Source: Deltaproteobacteria bacterium (GTDB taxonomy: Bacteria > Desulfobacterota > WTBG01). Taken from it: a stretch of 6,652 nt of DNA. The notes beneath the pieces are model-generated. The model saw only the letters and a program-made list of their open reading frames with translations, made no database searches and had not been told where the DNA came from. A program made the position numbers and the translations under genes. The stretch is taken from the NCBI GenBank assembly GCA_013139225.1, contig WTBG01000186.1:1-6652 (forward strand), read 5' to 3'. Positions 5,647-6,652 of the stretch are shown here, in pieces. Each line of letters begins with the position of its first letter. Position 1 is the stretch's first letter.

Positions 5647-5651
5647 CCTCC
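5647..5651 (-). promoter_or_regulatory. Strong ribosome binding site of the creatininase-family gene
   Basis: The minus strand reads GGGGAGGGACT directly before the ATG, the clearest Shine-Dalgarno motif in the window. It supports the first ATG as start. Confidence 0.7.
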
Positions 5652-5691
5652 CCAAAGAATTGTGCGTATTTTAAAAATGTCAAATGATCAA

Positions 5692-5774
5692 GAATTTAGG
5701 AATTCGGGGATTGAGGTATTAGCAAAAATACTAATAATTCGCTCGTGCAAAGAAATTCCATAATTCCTAAATTC
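5692..5774. repeat. Inverted repeat with perfect 13-bp arms
   Basis: GAATTTAGGAATT (5692-5704) is the exact reverse complement of AATTCCTAAATTC (5762-5774), with a 57-base spacer. A second pair, ATTGAGG (5710-5716) and CCTCAAT (5781-5787), is shifted and cannot nest in the same hairpin. The right side, 5754-5790, is built from AATTCC-like 7-8 base units (AATTCCA, AATTCCT, AATTCCA, AATCCCT), recalling the arrays after hslU. Confidence 0.7.
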
Positions 5775-5836
5775 CAAATCCCTCAATTTCTCGTTTTTTA
5801 TTTTGGATTTAGAGTTTCCTATCGATCGTTTTGCTG

Positions 5837-5865
5837 TGGACAATGCAAAAGACTTCCATTATGAT
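5837..5865 (+). promoter_or_regulatory. Candidate sigma-70 promoter for the PHP-domain gene
   Basis: TGGACA (5837-5842) and TATGAT (5860-5865) are separated by exactly 17 bases. Each differs from the consensus by one base. Transcription would start near 5872 and leave a leader of about 140 bases containing the CGCAGAG/CTCTGCG inverted element. Confidence 0.5.
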
Positions 5866-5954
5866 AATTTCATAACTGCTCACCGCAGAGATCGCAAAGT
5901 ACGCGGAGAAGAACATAAAATAAAAACATAATAATTTCATTACCTCTGCGATCT
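5864..5954. repeat. CGCAGAG inverted element with ATAATTTCAT direct repeats
   Basis: CGCAGAG (5884-5890) pairs with CTCTGCG (5944-5950), and the overlapping word AGATCGC (5889-5895) pairs with GCGATCT (5948-5954). ATAATTTCAT occurs directly repeated at 5864-5873 and 5931-5940. From memory, strings of CACCGCAGAGATCGC type recur between genes in many uncultured bacterial genomes. Here the element would lie in the leader of the PHP-domain gene. Confidence 0.6.
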
Positions 5955-6010
5955 TAGCGATAAAATACAGGGTGGTTGAGTGGTCACGAATTTTAATTCT
6001 TTACTTAATC

Positions 6011-6652
6011 ATGATAGATCTTCATATTCATACCATAGCCAGTTCGGATGGTCAACACACTCCCCAAGAGATTTTTACTATGGCTAACAGCATGGGACTG
6101 ACTGCTATTGCTTTTGCTGATCATAATTCTATAGGTAGTGTCGGGGAAGGTATCTCTCTTTCAAGAGAGTTTGGTATTGAATTCATACCCTGCCTTGAAT
6201 TTAATACTCTTTATCTTGATCATGATCTCCATATGTTAGCTTACTTTATCGATTGTCAGAGCAGGGAGCTTAAGAGTTGGCTTGAAGAAATACATGAGGA
6301 GAAGCAAAGACAGGCAGTAGGAAGGATTGAGAAATTAAATGAACTGGGATTTGTTTTTTCTGCTGATGATGTAAAGAAATTTTCTGGGGATAAGATTCCC
6401 ACAGGCATCTCTTTTCTTAAGGCAATTAGGAGTAGAAAAGAAAATAAAGGTGACCCAAGGATTAATAGGTTTGTTGATGGTGACCGTTCTGATTCTCCTT
6501 ACGTCAATTTTTATCTTGATTACTTAAGGGGAGGGGAATCTGCGTTTGTTCCCTTGGAAACGGTTGACACCTTTTATGTTATGGGGAGGATAAAGCAGTT
6601 GGGGGGTATCCCTGTCCTTGCGCACCCTTCTGATACAGGAGATGACATTATT
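6011..6652 (+). CDS. PHP-domain metal-dependent phosphoesterase (cut by window edge)
   Basis: Predicted hydrolase of the polymerase and histidinol phosphatase (PHP) superfamily. The closest types I recognise are the stand-alone TrpH/YciV-like proteins, which act on nucleotides or RNA ends. The frame is open for 214 codons to the right edge. Metal-site motifs are DLHIHT (D3, H5, H7), SSDG (11-14), ADHN (D37, H38), E63 in PCLEFNT, H74 in DLHMLAYFID, and H205 in PVLAHPSD. The final motif, expected as an Asp-x-His near the C-terminus, is beyond the window. In the middle, LEEIHEEKQRQAVGRIEKLNE (about 94-114) looks helical, and PTGISFLKAIRS is where the YciV-like insertion domain would sit. The ATG gives the standard MIDLH start with no clear Shine-Dalgarno. 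An in-frame GTG at 5972 would add 13 atypical residues and is less likely. The natural substrate cannot be told from sequence. Confidence 0.9.
   Translation, partial: MIDLHIHTIASSDGQHTPQEIFTMANSMGLTAIAFADHNSIGSVGEGISLSREFGIEFIPCLEFNTLYLDHDLHMLAYFIDCQSRELKSWLEEIHEEKQRQAVGRIEKLNELGFVFSADDVKKFSGDKIPTGISFLKAIRSRKENKGDPRINRFVDGDRSDSPYVNFYLDYLRGGESAFVPLETVDTFYVMGRIKQLGGIPVLAHPSDTGDDII

Larger units (their letters stand above)
5643..6010. other. Divergent intergenic region with repeats and a promoter
   Basis: This 368-base gap separates the minus-strand creatininase-family gene from the plus-strand PHP gene and must hold promoters for both. It contains an inverted repeat made of AATTCC words (5692-5774), a good plus-strand promoter candidate (5837-5865), and a CGCAGAG/CTCTGCG element framed by two ATAATTTCAT copies (5864-5950). 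For the minus-strand gene a perfect TTGACA occurs at 5683-5678, but no matching -10 follows at 16-18 bases. No coding frame here resembles a protein family. Confidence 0.65.

Noticed and set aside
5678..5683. TTGACA on the minus strand as promoter of the creatininase-family gene
   Set aside because: The -35 hexamer is perfect but no TATAAT-like sequence follows at 16-18 bases, so it cannot be called a promoter.

Overview
This 6,652-base window looks like a chromosomal piece of a moderately AT-rich bacterium. It holds six protein-coding genes, two of them cut by the window edges. Five are on the minus strand in the order creatininase-family hydrolase, xerC, hslV, hslU, argB, argD. One PHP-domain gene on the plus strand diverges from the hydrolase. 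From memory of the families, xerC-hslV-hslU is a widely conserved gene order, and hslVU next to argB-argD is familiar from Deltaproteobacteria such as Geobacter. The intergenic DNA, full of mixed short repeats, resembles that of deltaproteobacterial and uncultured candidate-phylum genomes. The exact lineage cannot be fixed from the sequence alone.

Layout by coordinate: 1-380 is the start of argD (minus, runs off the left edge). 384-1265 is argB. 1266-1575 is a repeat-rich gap with a likely hslU terminator, a 77-bp palindromic element and 7-bp tandem repeats. 1576-2943 is hslU and 2975-3511 is hslV. 3512-3858 is a second repeat-rich gap with an imperfect inverted repeat and a decayed copy of the 7-bp repeats. 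3859-4776 is xerC. 4777-4919 is a short gap with an inverted repeat that overlaps the end of the next gene. 4920-5642 is the creatininase-family gene. 5643-6010 is a divergent intergenic region with two further repeat types and a good promoter candidate. 6011-6652 is the PHP-domain gene (plus, runs off the right edge).

Functionally, argB and argD encode the second and fourth steps of ornithine/arginine synthesis and are translationally coupled, three bases apart. The argB product has the N-terminal helix and C-terminal signature of arginine-inhibited kinases. hslV and hslU form the HslVU two-component ATP-dependent protease and both look intact. xerC encodes a tyrosine recombinase with the full catalytic set, probably for chromosome dimer resolution. 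The creatininase-family and PHP-domain proteins are metal-dependent hydrolases of unknown substrate.

I see no convincing undescribed multi-gene system. The most unusual content lies between the genes. Each of the four larger gaps carries a different inverted repeat, and three gaps share ATTCC-like words, which in one gap form clear 7-bp tandem arrays. Other points worth a look are a run of nine G residues in the argB active-site loop and the altered Gly-His loop of the creatininase-family protein.
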